Shown piece after piece: positions 10,905 through 23,089 of a DNA stretch of 64,000 nt. Under the pieces are notes generated by a model. That model was not told the origin of the DNA. It did not search any database and saw only the letters and a program-made list of their open reading frames with translations. The stretch comes from Smallanthus sonchifolius (lineage: Eukaryota; Streptophyta; Magnoliopsida; Asterales; Asteraceae). Each line of letters begins with the position of its first letter. Positions within the stretch are counted from its first letter, which is position 1. Location of the stretch: positions 11,489,001-11,553,000 of the forward strand of contig CM042027.1 of NCBI GenBank assembly GCA_023525975.1, written 5' to 3'. The position numbers were made by a program, and so were the translations under genes.

Positions 10905-13740
10905 CATTCTTCCCTCCTGAAAAGAAATTTCGTCCTAGAAATTTGTTACTAATTTGGATTAGGATTTCATATCCTTACTCCACTTTTAATTTCTAGGGAG
11001 AGTTTGTAGCTTGACCAACCCATTAGCCGGTATTTGAATATAAAGTGAATATCATATCAACTAATGATGTTGGATGTGTAAGGAATTGCATTATTATTGC
11101 ATTATGTAACAGTGTACATTACTGTTGAGCATACATTATATCAAATAAGTTGCTTTAGTAAAACTCTACATAGTTGTTGATCAGCAGCAAGACTCAACTA
11201 TCCAAAGCTACTGATGATTTGCCTATCAGCAACATCAAGTGTTTGATGCTGCTGAGAAGCCTATCAGCGGCAACTCTGGACTTCAGCAGATAAGGCTGTC
11301 CATAGCAGATTTGTTCATAAGCAGGAGAACAACTATCAACAGCAAACAAGCTTATCCGCATCAAAATTGTGAAGTCCGCAGCAGTTGTACTTAGAGAATT
11401 TTGTAGCCATCAGTCTTTATATCTACAAAGTGAGTGAATTTCATCAAACGATTGATGATTACCCATATGGTATCATAGCCGCTAGACGTTCCGGGTAGTT
11501 TATAATGAAATCCATTGAAATCTGTTCCATTTCCACTGAGGAATATCAGGTTGCAGTGATCACCTAGGTGATTTTTGACATTCTGCCTTTACTGTCGGAT
11601 ATCTGCCATCATAAATAGTAATTTCTCCTTTCATGTTCGGCCATCAATAGAGTTTCTTGAGATCTTTATACATTTTATCTGATCCTGGGTGGATGGAGTA
11701 CTTGGACTTATGGACTTCATCCATAATCACACACGTAGGTTACCAGTACTTGATATCTAAATTATGTATGGATCATCTAACTTAGGCTCCAATTGTTTGA
11801 TTTCCATCTACTTGGTGGACGGTATTCGAAAGTAACTATCGATATTAGATGTGTAAGGACCCCTCATTTGATTACCCTCATTATGGTGGAATTGTGTGAT
11901 ACTCATTCCTGGTAATGAAAGAAAATGGTGCATGAGAATCTTGAGTGTATGCCGACACATACCCTCTATTCATCTACGCATTATGATGCACCATAGCCAG
12001 ATCTCTATAGATTCTTTGAAAGGGATTACTCGACGAGGTGTTCAGGTTTTAGTTGAAGATCGGGTAGCAATAATACAATATGGAAATGAAACTTTATGTT
12101 TGTCCATCTTATGCTTTTCGAAAGCATTTTCTCGGAATAAGACTTTATTCTTATTTCATGTTTCGTGTTATCCAGGATCTTCGTCTTCCTTTCCATGTGT
12201 CGTAATGGATTTAATATTTTGAAGTTCCTTATGAGCTCTCACTAGCAAAGGTCGAGTCTAATCACCACTTTACCCTTTGCTTGCACTACCTTTCTGCGAC
12301 AGACTAGCATTTGGGTTGTATTGTCCTGATATGTAAACTCATGACTTGACTACCATACCCTCGAGGTATGTAAGCCATATGAAGTTCTATGTTTGTTTGG
12401 AATGTTCACATAGAATTAGTGTTTTCCCAACATGGGTTATAGGTTTGTCAACCTATTAAGGTGGCCGAAAGGGTTTGGGAGTTTTACAATTGCCAACTAT
12501 TAGTCATTCAGTGTGTCTGCACTTCCCTGGCGTCCGAATGGTACTTTAGTGACTTACCATTAGGTATTCCACTCATACCAGTCATAGCCTCAAAGTCCTT
12601 AGTACAAGGACTCAGGTCATAACATTGAGGTAATGAGTGTTGAACATCGAAATTTTTGTACCTTTCCTGAGCCAGCGTTAAGAAGTCATTTCTTAACAAT
12701 AGATGCCCTAGAGCTTCCTAATTATAGAAAACTAGGAGTGGAGGATGTGATCACGCCTCTCTTCTAGGCTGAAAACTAGGATCCATCCCAAAGATGATAT
12801 TTGGGGAAGTGCGGGTATAAAAGAGTATAAAATTATCCTTCACGCATATTTGTGGACAGTGGTCTGTTGTGAACAACTTGTGCTTACGTCCCTTATGCAT
12901 ATCATGAACTAATATAATTAGCAAGAAATTCCGCATTTGAGACTCCTTTAAGAGTTTTGTATGTTTTTTTTTCTGTTAGTGCGACCATAGTCGTTAGTCC
13001 ACATTTAGGTTTCTTTGGCATTTGCTTGAGGATCATCCCCGGCTTATTCATCACTGGGAGAATAGTCGGACTTAAAGGTGTACTGTATGTCAATGGTTGC
13101 AAGAGCAACCCTGTTTGACCAATATTCTGAAATATCAGATTACCTACTTGTCTCATGTCGAGCTTCCACAATACCCCATAGGTGCTATGTGTATGGGGTC
13201 GGAAGAACTTTTTGCCCCATTACCGAAGTTAGTGCATAGCACTCCTGACGAAAATTTCAAGTAATTGTGAGACTGAACTGTATGATGGATCCTAGGATTA
13301 CGCTATAATCTCCCACAATAATTGTGCAATTATTGTAAGTGTTGGTTGTGGCAACGCTCAATTTGAAGCCTTCCTGGCAAGTAGAATCTTAAAGAATGAA
13401 CGTGCGAAATCCTTCGTCGTTCAGGATTCACTAAGGATTGGTCAAATTCAATTTGAATTTCTCTCGTTCCTCTCGAACTAGTAGAATGCTTTGTGAACAC
13501 CTAATTGAGAAGTTTGATTTGTTCAGATCCAGTCCTTAACCAAGTGACTGAGAACATGGGTTGATCATTAGCTTGGACAGCAAGACTCACTAAAGTTCTC
13601 ATGCACTGCAAATTATGATTACGTGTGCACCCGCAATGGTAATTTACTTTGCATGATCTCTGTAGTGTTTCTCCTATCCCAAGCTTCTAGTAAAAAAAAG
13701 GATTTGGAATGTTCATTAGATCGTGTTTGCACTCTTGTGC
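10905..13740 (-). mobile_element. Decayed Ty3/gypsy polyprotein region
   Basis: Minus-strand translation between about 11760 and 11400 gives an integrase zinc-finger segment (HKSKYSIHPGSDKMYKDLKK), an in-frame stop, WPNMKGE, and further on an integrase core-like segment (SGYDTIWVIINRLMKFTHF). The polyprotein end near 10905-10930 is DEISFQEG. Stops and frame changes are frequent. Sequence from about 12000 to 13740 should hold RT or gag, but I could not recognise them in the short frames there. The whole element is non-functional. Confidence 0.72.
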
Positions 13741-13978
13741 AGGGGTGTGTATTGTTCTACCGGATTACCCTTAATTATGTGTACCAATACTCATGAATCT
13801 GCCAAATATGTGTATAAATATTTAAAAATGAACATTTTTATAAAAATTACATATAAAAATGTGTGTATATATATAAAAAACTGAAAATTACATATAAAAA
13901 TTCTAATCCGATTAATCCCGCCTAGGCCTAGGCCCGACCCCACCGCCCGCCTAGCGCCTAGCGATTTTTCCAACCATG

Positions 13979-14530
13979 CCGATATCCATGGGAACGGGAT
14001 CGACGAGCGAGGTGTGTGAGAGGGAGAGGTGAGAGCGAAGAGGGGAGAGGGGGAGGAATCCGCCTGCATCCATGAAAATGGGGAGAGAGGGGTCGGATAG
14101 GACGGGCAGCGAGCCAACTTGGAGGAGAGAGGGGGCATCTATGAGCACCAATAGACGAAGATCTTAGCAGAACAGTATCATGGAGTTTAGTTTTTAATTT
14201 GCCTTAAATCTCAGTATGTAACACTTCAACTTTTTTTAAGTATTAATCAATAAAGTTTCTATTTCACAAACAAAATTATAAATTAAATACAGTTTTAAGA
14301 AACACCTAGACCTAGTCCTCTATTTATTAGAATAAATGTGGACAGACTACAGAGTAGTGGAAAGACTAAAACACCGTGATTATGACTTATGAGTCGTTTG
14401 TAGATTGACTTTGACCTTTACAATTCCCATTTAAATTTAAAACCAAAAATAAAATTCTATGTTGAATAAACAGATAGTTTCCCACTAGTAGTTTCTTTCA
14501 TTCAGAATCTTGGATTCAAAACTTAGAACA
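13979..14530. promoter_or_regulatory. Upstream region of the LRR receptor kinase
   Basis: After the target repeat, a purine-rich stretch (14010-14140) and then ordinary AT-rich DNA lead up to the receptor start. No distinct promoter element stands out beyond AT-rich tracts near 14330-14470. Confidence 0.3.
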
Positions 14531-17500
14531 ATGGCAACTATGTGCTCCTCATTCTTACAAAAAGAAATCCTGCTTCTTTTTATTCTTATACAAATGAATG
14601 ACGCTGGATCCGGTTCCAAGCTTCCTACAGATCATGTTGCGTTATTGAAAATCAAATCGAGGATTACAGGCGATCCTCATGGTGTTTTTAGATCGTGGAA
14701 CGATTCTCTTCCTTTTTGCATGTGGCAAGGAGTGACATGCGGTCGTCAACACCAAAGAGTCATAAGCTTGAATCTGACAAGCAAGAGTTTAGTAGGTTCT
14801 TTATCTCCTTATCTTGGAAACCTCAGCTTCCTCAGGTACATCATCTTAAATGATAACCAACTTCATGGAAGTATCCCACATGAAATAAGTCGTTTATCTC
14901 GATTACAAAAGCTTTCCCTTCCCCGCAATTCTTTCACTGGAGAAATCCCAGCCAACTTATCAAGTTGCTCAAAACTTTGGTTAATCAACTTAGTTTCAAA
15001 TAAGTTATATGGGAAAATTCCAAATATTTTTAGTTCTCTGCAGATGATTACAAATTTACACTTGGACAGAAATAACTTCACAGGTGGGATTCCACCGTCC
15101 ATTGGGAATCTCACATACCTTGAAACCCTCAATCTCGGTGTAAACCCGTTAGGAGGGAGCATTCCTGATTCCTTCAATCAGTTGAAAAAACTGAGAGGAT
15201 TAGCCCTTGGAGAAAATGGCCTCGTCGGAGAGTTTCCATTGTTTTCATCTAACCTTTCAATGCTTGAACTTTTAAATATTCCACAAAACCAACTTCATGG
15301 CAATCTGCCCACAAGCTTATGTTTGAGCCAACCTCATCTCCGGATACTAGAAATAGGTACAAATCACTTCAGTGGAATCCTTCCACCCTCGCTATCAAAT
15401 TGCTCAGAGTTGGAAATTTTTGATGTTGCTATAAATGATTTCAAGGGGGGGGATAAAGATTGATTTTGGAAAACTGCAAAATCTTCAGTATTTGAGTCTT
15501 GGTCCCAATAATTTTGAAAGCAACAGTGTTGATTGCAAGAATCTCTTTGATGCTTTGTCCAACTGTAGCAATTTAGAGACTTTGGAACTTTTCAAAAGCC
15601 GATTAATAGGGATGTTACCGAATTCGCTTGGGAACTTCTCATCCAGACTGAATTACATAGGACTTTATGGGAATTATGTCTCAGGCGTTCTCCCATCATC
15701 TATAGGCAATTTGTTTGGCTTGACTGAAATTAATCTAGCACAAAACAACTTTTCAGGCATGATTCCTGAAAGCATAGGAACGCTTCAAAACATGGAAAAA
15801 CTATATATTGACTTCAATGCTTTATCTGGGATCATTCCACCATCTATAGGAAACCTGTCGTTTCTAACCGAAGTAGCATTGGGTGCAAACAAATTGGAAG
15901 GCACTATACCCTCAACTTTTAGCAGTTGTAAAAGGTTGTTATATCTTGACCTTTTTAGAAATAACCTCAGTGGAAGTGTACCCAAAGAAATATTCCAACT
16001 GTCTTCACTTTCCATTCTGCTAGATCTAAGTCAGAACAGTCTGTCTGGAGGGCTTCCACAAGAGATTGGCAACCTAAAGATCTTAGCATATCTTGATTTA
16101 TCGGAGAATCGTATATCAGGTGAGCTTCCAAGTAGTTTTAGCAGCTGCGTCAGCCTTCAAACACTAAATCTTTCTGGAAACTTCTTCCATGGATCGATGC
16201 CAGAGGCATTGCGTTCTTTGAGAGGTCTCGAATATGTTAACTTGTCCCGAAATAACTTTTCTGGGCCTATCCCAACATATTTGCAAGAAATGGATTTAAA
16301 GTATCTGGATCTTTCATATAACAACTTTGAGGGAGAGGTACCTGTCAAAGGTGTTTTTGACAACACAAGTACGATATCAATCATAGGGAACAATAGACTT
16401 TGTGCCGGCATTCCTGAGCTTCACCTACCCAAATGCGCAACTAGAGACTCCAAAAGAAGCACAAGAAAGCTTCCTGTTCGTGTTGTTGTAGCGATCTCAC
16501 TATCTTCCACTATTGTAGGTTTAGCCCTGGTGTCCTTTCTCTTGTTTTACTTCTGTTTAAAAAGGAATAAGGATAAACCATTAGATACAATATCAACTGA
16601 ATCTTTTGAGAAGATTTCATATGGAAAACTTTTCAAAGCTACCGAAGGGTTCTCACTAGAAAATTTGATTGGTACGGGTAGCTTTGCTTCGGTCTACAAA
16701 GGAGTTCTTGATGAAAGTGGCTTCACTGTTGCAATCAAAGTACTGAACCTTAATCGCCGAGGAGGTTTTAGGAGTTTTATGGCCGAGTGTGATGCCTTGA
16801 GGAATATTCGCCATCGCAACCTGGTGAAGATTATAACTTCTTGTTCAAGTATCGATTTCCATGGCAATGATTTCAAAGCTTTAGTTTATGATTTCATGCC
16901 AAATGGGAATTTGGAGAGTTGGCTGCATTCAATACACCAAATGCTAGATCTCACTCAAAGAATCAACATTCTCAAAGATGTGGCTAGTGCTCTTGACTAT
17001 CTACATTGTCACTGTGGAAACATAGTTGTTCATTGTGATTTGAAGCCAAGCAACATTTTATTGGACGTTGATATGGTCGCTCATGTTGGAGATTTTGGTC
17101 TCGCGAAAATTCTTTCCCTTGAAGGAGTTTCTAATGCAAACAACAATAGCTCAAGTGTTTTCAGAGGAACCATTGGGTATGCACCTCCAGGTAAGCTAAT
17201 GATCACAAGTCCATTTGACTGTTTTATTTTAGCCTACGTTATACTATACAATTAACTCTACATAAGTTGCAGAATATGGACTTGGAAGTGAAGTCTCAAC
17301 CAGTGGGGACATATATAGCTATGGAATCCTATTGTTGGAGATGATGACCGGGAAGAAGCCTGTTGATCCAATGTTTGAAGAAGGTCTAACCTTGCATTCC
17401 TATGCTAGGAATGCCTTGGATGATGATTCTGTGCTTCATATTCTGGATCCAGTGCTTCTAAATGAGGATGTTGATGAAAAGAGTTTGATCTCGTTGGTGA

Positions 17501-17646
17501 AAATTGGAGTCCAATGCTCTTTCGAGTCTCCACAAAATCGAATGGATATTGGGACCGTTGTTCATGAGCTCTTCTCAATAAGAGTTACAACTACTCGTGA
17601 TTTGTCAACAGTCCACAGATCAAGTTCTGCAACCCAAAAAAGCTAG
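14531..17646 (+). pseudogene. LRR receptor-like kinase, non-RD (subfamily XII type), with 1-nt frameshift
   Basis: A plasma-membrane receptor kinase of the FLS2/EFR/Xa21-like family, whose studied members sense microbial ligands. The first ATG is 14531. Order: signal peptide (about residues 1-27), LRR N-cap (HVALLKIKSRI, then CMWQGVTC), roughly 20 LRRs with NxSGxIPxxIGNL motifs, a transmembrane helix near residues 650-675, and a kinase from about 700. Visible kinase motifs are GTGSFASVYKG, VAIKVL, HCDLKPSN and GDFGLA. HCD in place of HRD makes it non-RD. The intron 17191-17272 has clean GT/AG sites and splits GYAPP|E; exon 2 ends at 17646. A run of eight G at 15445-15452 shifts the frame and stops at 15463. 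With seven G the frame would continue and the gene would encode about 1010 residues, normal for the family. It is either a fresh pseudogene or an assembly error in the homopolymer. Confidence 0.93.
17191..17272 (+). other. Intron of the LRR receptor kinase
   Basis: The donor is CCAG|GTAAGC and the acceptor TTGCAG|AATATG. It has phase 1 and lies inside the activation segment after GYAPP, the position typical for this receptor subfamily. Confidence 0.9.
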
Positions 17647-18225
17647 TATGTGATCGTGTTATAATGTTTGTTTATATCGTATTAATTTAATGTTTGAATC
17701 TGATTAAAAGTATGTTTCTTATGTCTATGATGATACATACAATGATACAAAGGTCTTTCTTTTGAAACAAATAGCTATTGATAACAAATACTATTAATTA
17801 AACACCATTTTGTACCTTTCATTTTACTAAAGTACTTGAAAAGCTAGTTTAGATTAAGCTTTCAGCTTGTCATTATGTAAAGATAGGCTGTTTCACATCT
17901 CAGAGAAGATCCAAACTGCCATTTGGGTTTGTAAAATTTGACACAATACGTTATCCTGTTTTTCGCAAATCATTTAATTTAATTTAAACTGAGATTGTGA
18001 AGTTTGGGAGGGGAAGGACATAGTTCTAATGCAATAAGAAACTACAAAAAGAAACTAATGTACACTGTTCATATCAAGGTCATATATGAGACACATATTC
18101 ACACATTTCCGAACTACAAAACTTAGAATACACGACTCAACGACTAGCTTGACGGCTAACCTTAAATGGCAGGCCTCTACTGTTCCAAAGACCCCACAAC
18201 AAATGACTATATTACTTCAAACCGA
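17647..18225. other. Convergent 3' intergenic region
   Basis: It lies between the receptor kinase (plus) and the WD40 gene (minus), so both 3' UTRs should lie here. No further gene or repeat is recognised. Confidence 0.5.
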
Positions 18226-21200
18226 CTACAAGCGGCCAACCTTAAAAGGCAGACCAACATTCTGAAAAACCTTGATCTCACCACCCAACCCTGCAGTCAC
18301 GATCACCAACCCCCACGCCGTTGCTTGGATGGTCTTGTGACCTCGGTTACCACCCCACCCTGGAGACGACATGGAGTTGGGTGAAGGTGAGGTCATTCCA
18401 TCAAGCCTACCTGATGAACTGATAGCCGAGCTGAATGACTCAGAGGGCCCTACACTCGAGTCAGCATTTGCATGGTCGTCTGTGTCTTCAACACCGTCCG
18501 TTGAGGGGTTACTGCTTTTAGGAAGTGGTGGCAGCGGTGTTGAAGATGGTTTACTATGGCCAATATCATCATGTGCAGGGGAAGAACCGGTGACAGGTGG
18601 TGGCAGGGTGGCGGTAGACCTTTTTGTGTGTTTCTTGGAATGCATTGTCACTAGTGGTTGTTCAAGTTTGCTGCTTCCAGGCCATGATGTTGCAACAGAA
18701 ACTTCTTTACAAGGGAAGTGTTCATAAGATGTAATGATTGGATATTTGTGTTTCCCTTTGGTTTCTTCGTGCCTCCAAATGTTTACATGCGAATCTTCAC
18801 TAGCGCTGATTATGTACTTGCCATCGGGACTATAATCAGCTAAAAGTTGGCTATTATTGTTCTTGTAACCTGTGAGAATTCAAGAATCAGTAAAAAAAAG
18901 ATGATTTCTGAGGTCAAATTGACTTTTTTACTTTTCCAATTCAATGTTCATATGATTTTTGCTCCATACATTTCTTTCACTTTTCTATTTCCTTAGTTTA
19001 GAGCTCAATTATCTCTTTACATTCTTCCAAAAACTAAGAACTACTATGTCAATTTTGATGTTGAAACTCATCCCTTTTGACCTGAAAGTCAAATTATGCA
19101 TACCTTTGAATTTTTGGACAAGTTTTGTTCCATCTAAGATCCTAACCCGTGAATCCGCTGACGTCACGAGCACTTCAGATGGATTCAATGTAGAAAACTG
19201 CAAGTTGAAATGATTTGTTAGCTTGAAACAAATAAATAATAAGGTAAAGACGCATAAACCGAGTAAAAATCACATTTGTACCTGAAAACCTGTTATCTTT
19301 TTAGGTTGTGGCTTTTTCTTAGTTTTCAGTTCAACTTGTTCCTTAAACTCAAGCTTGCAATCTATGATAAATAAAAAATAAACTAATTAGGACGCGCGTA
19401 TGCAATAATTTTCTAGACAGTAAATGTCAGATACAGTTATAGGAATAGTCCATACCAGCAGTGTTGTAAAACCGACATATCCCTTTATTGGAACCAACAA
19501 CCGAAACCTTAATTTGTTCAAACACAGACCATTCAGTGATTTTCAATCTAAAACTAGTGACAAGTAGTAGAAGTTTTTGATCCAATTTACCTTGCCATCA
19601 TTAGAATAGCCAACAGCAGTTACCATCTCATGAAGATCAATCCAGTCTACAACATGTGGGTCTGGTATGTTCCATATTCTAACCTTAGAATCTAGCGAAC
19701 CACTTATAAAGTAGTCATCGTCTGCCGGATTAAACTGAACACAAGTCACTGTCACACATATAAGTTACAAGGTTAAAAAAGATTGTCCTTTAACATTAAC
19801 CAAACAAAAAATAACATCTTCAACTTGTTACGAATATGCATACCGTAATCGGTATGTGAAAATTGCTTCAAACAGTTCTTGGTTTCAATATCCCACAGCC
19901 TTACTGTTTTATCCATTGAAGATGAAAGCAACAGCTGCAATCATTGGTGGTCAAAACATAAAAATGTAAACTTTTGGTGGTCAAAATATAAAAAACTAAA
20001 ACTTTATAAACTTCAACTGACCCGAGATCTTGACCATGACAGGTCCAATACATCATCTGTATGACCCTTCAACGTGCAAAATGGTGTTTCAGACAACCCA
20101 AAAACAGTTTCTGGCACATGAACATAATCTGGAATCCCTTTCTTTTTCTTCCCCTTCTTCTTCTTCTCCGGCACAGCATCCGGCAACGGTGGCTTACCAT
20201 CCGGACTAGCTACCATTGCCATAGGGTGAACCGGTGTACCACCAACCGAACTCAAATCATCTCCACTTCGCATCGCCATTACATCGAATTCTTGCACCTC
20301 CCATATGTGAATCACTTCATCCTCACCCGCGGACGCTAGATATTGACCGTCGTGTGTAAACTTCATCGCCCAAATCGATCCCTCGTGACCCTTAATCTCT
20401 TGACTCCTATGCAATGCTGTGAACTCCTTGTATGGTTTCCCATGCACTCGAGCTTTCACCCATTGTGATGCCGATTTTTGATCGCTTATAGTTGGCTGAT
20501 TATTATTATTACTGATTGAAGGAGAATTGGTAACTGTAGGAGTCTTTTCTTTATCAGTTTTTGATGAGCCAATAGATCCTAATTTCATGTTCTTAAACAA
20601 TGCAGCCCCTTTTTTCTTGCTCTTTTTGAAGTTCTTGTGGAATGAAGAGTTACCCGGAGTCAGCTTCTGATCACCGTCGTTATCGGTTTTCCTCATCAAC
20701 TCCTTCACCTTCGGCGAGTGCCCTGCGTTTTTCTCGAATTCCTCCATTGTAATCTGGTTCCCTGTCTGAACATCACTCAGTTTATTCCAACTCCCTTCAT
20801 TGTTACACTCTTTAACCATGAATTCCCTCCCATTATCCAAATTTTTAATCAACAGGATGGATTCCTGTAGACTGATATCGTTTTCGTCGTTATTGATGGT
20901 ATTGTCTTTCGCTACAAAAATCCGTCTTTTTTCACCTGTACTCGATAAACCGACAAACAACAGCGAGAAGCCGGAAAATGTTCGGGTAAGGCGTTTCGGT
21001 ATTGAACCGATCATTTCTTCTTTTCTCCGGTTCGTATAGGTGGAAGATGTATCTATACTTCCACCTGATCTTGAGCGCGACAGTAATCCATGCAAGCCTG
21101 AAAAGACAGGCTCGCATGAAATTCTGTCATTTGGTTTCTGTTTTACATAAACCGGTGACAAGTCTTTCTCCACAGGCTTACGGACATTTGCTGGAGGCGG

Positions 21201-21548
21201 AATGTCCGTTTTTCTAGATAGTATTTGTGTCGAAGGGGCACCGTTGGGCAGATTTTTGCTGCTCCCCAATCCCATATCCTGGAGAAGCCGTCGTCGCCTG
21301 TCGGTGATTGACTCCGGCGCGGCCATCCACATGTCATATTCACTGGTCCGGAATTCCGATAAGTCGGAGAAATCCACGGCGGAGGAGAAGGACATCCGGC
21401 TGTCGTCGAATTCTTCATCGGATGATGAGGAATCGAGATCCCGTGGGCGGACTGCGGAGAGTCTTTGAGCATCGAAGAAAAGGTCTTCGTCGTCATCGAG
21501 GTCTCCTAATCCGTCCCAATTCATCGTCATGGTTCTCCGGATCTCCAT
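18226..21548 (-). CDS. WD40-repeat protein (WDR44-like plant family)
   Basis: Seven exons on the minus strand: 21548-20022, 19934-19844, 19748-19591, 19507-19456, 19361-19282, 19197-19104 and 18869-18226. All junctions are GT/AG and the phases close, giving 881 residues. The N-terminus has an acidic patch (DLDDDEDLFFDA) and the family block EYDMWMAAPESITDRRRRLL. A low-complexity middle is rich in K, S and D. WD40 blades start near residue 397: GHEGSIWAMKFTHDGQYLAS, GHTDDVLDLSW plus DKTVRLWDI, DYVTCVQFNP plus DSKVRIWNI, SNKGICRFYN, DSRVRILDG, and EDSHVNIWRHE. The Ser/Pro-rich tail ends ATAWGLVIVTAG-GGEIKVFQN, the seventh-blade closure. It is probably a scaffold; its partners are not evident from sequence. 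Non-ATG readings upstream were not used; 21548 is the first in-frame ATG. Confidence 0.93.
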
Positions 21549-22980
21549 TTTTGCACATTCGTAAAGCAACAAAATTGCAGCGGATTTGGATTAATTGTGT
21601 TGAATTGGGGTTTGGTTTTGTTGGGGAAAATTGGCGATTGGAAGAGAGGAAATCAAGGGAGAATCCATGACATGACGTGATTAGTACTTGTCACGTTGAG
21701 ACATGCAAAGCTCAACACTTAAATGATTCCTTTAGAAAATATAAAATCATTGTGTTCGTAGAAAATACTTTATAAATTAAATAAAAAAATTATACGAACT
21801 AAAATGATTTGTAAGGCACATAATCTTCAACCTTTTAGGGCATATGCACTTTGGGACCTCAACACCCCCTTCTCTCTTTAATTCCTCTCTACCTCACTTG
21901 CATCTCTCGTCTTGTGGCCATTTGTAGCCAAGGACATCTCTGTCCGAAACTTGTGCCGTTTTTACTCTTTACAGCCATGAGGACGCCACGTCTGTCACAA
22001 ACACCCTCACGAACAACGATTGCATATGGTATTAGCAACTTAAGTAATCATAACCTGTTACAATGTGGTAACTTTTTTTACTTTAAAAGCATCCTTGAAG
22101 TATTTCATTTCTGAAAGAATATAAGGTAAATACGTGATGGATGGTTGATGTTTGTATGTTAATTATATGTAATGATATGTATTTGATCCTAAATATGTAT
22201 GGAATATCCTTACTTTGAGTGTGTTTTACGTTTATAGGTTAATGGTGAAGAATACACATACACCGGGCTTAACACGCGAGAATCAGGCAGGTTCACATGT
22301 AAAAAATTGAAATTGGAGAAGTTTGAATGCGAAATTGAAGAGGACAAAAGGGGCCCCACGCAGCTTACTCTGGGCACTCCATCGTAGGTGTTTGGCATAC
22401 GTTCAACATAGATCAAAGGTGTTTCAGTATAAATACTCATTCCCGGCATAGCTTAGCTCATTAAGCGAAAATTAGGGTTTTGAGGCGATTTGATGACGCC
22501 TATTTAACCCCGGAGGCTAGTGTTACGACCCCATGCATCACTAGATGAATTTTAGACGAACTTGGAGGCAAGAGACCAAGGGGGAATCGTTTCCTAATCT
22601 TTCCAAGCATGAAATGATTCCCGAATCAAGATTTGAATAATCATTCGCATGCATGAGCGCCTAAACCACCCGTGATTATCCCAGAGTGTAGGGTTAGTGT
22701 TAGAAATTGTGTTCAACCCTGTTTCTACATGTTCTTGGCATGAATCTTTTAATTTCTAGGATTTGTGGGTGTAACTTGCTGATTAAACACTCTGATTTCT
22801 TTATTCAATTACTAATGCAAATTTAACGTTCATTTATTTTAGGGGTCAATTGTGTTAAAAGTTTCAAAGTTATAGTCTAATCATATAATTTAACAAAGTT
22901 AGAGACTAAAAATAAAATCAAAGCATACCACACGGTAAATTAACTCTTATAAAAAATTAAATTAAAAAATAATTTTTCCA
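21549..22980. other. Intergenic region between the divergent WD40 and OST4 genes
   Basis: No gene is recognised. It should contain the WD40 promoter (near 21550-21800) and the OST4 promoter (left of about 23000). An ATG at 21558 on the minus strand lies 10 nt before the WD40 start in another frame and opens a reading frame of about 20 codons. The stretch 22450-22700 reads like old repeat sequence but has no clear ends. Confidence 0.45.
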
Positions 22981-22989
22981 CAACAGCGT

Positions 22990-23089
22990 CGAAGCAGGGT
23001 ATTTAAGCACGAAACCACTCCGCTACCGGTGTGCAGCAATAACCTAGAGGAAGAAGTCGGATTTCTCTCTCAAAGATCTCAAATGTCAG
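22990..23089 (+). promoter_or_regulatory. Core promoter and 5' UTR exon of OST4
   Basis: A TATA-like TATTTAAG sits at about 23000. A leader follows, ending TCTCAAATGTCAG at 23089 with the donor CAG|GTTTTC. The matching acceptor is 24992. The first exon appears non-coding apart from an ATG at 23083. Confidence 0.6.

Larger units (their letters stand above)
7761..13978. mobile_element. 6.2-kb insertion with inverted ends and 10-bp target duplication (MULE-like), carrying a nested element
   Basis: The identical 10-mer CCGATATCCA flanks the segment (7751-7760 and 13979-13988). The left end reads GTGTTGTAAAAATCGG; the right end, reverse-complemented, reads TGGTTGGAAAAATCGC, so the tips are inverted repeats with about 12 of 15 matches. 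Both are followed by CCTAGGCGG / GCTAGGCGGG-type GC-rich stretches. A 9-10 bp duplication and this end type fit a Mutator-like element. Most of the interior is a decayed antisense gypsy element, so the present size probably reflects nesting. Class assignment is inference; the flanking repeat and the inverted tips are seen directly. Confidence 0.7.

Noticed and set aside
11896..12222. Plus-strand 108-residue ORF
   Set aside because: It lies antisense to the decayed gypsy polyprotein and shows no domain of its own.
13791..14151. Pro/Ser-rich minus-strand ORFs as a gene
   Set aside because: They cross the TIR and target repeat of the 6.2-kb insertion and translate a purine-rich stretch. No domain is seen.
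20800..21670. Plus-strand ORFs opposite WD40 exon 1
   Set aside because: They are shadows of the conserved minus-strand coding exon.
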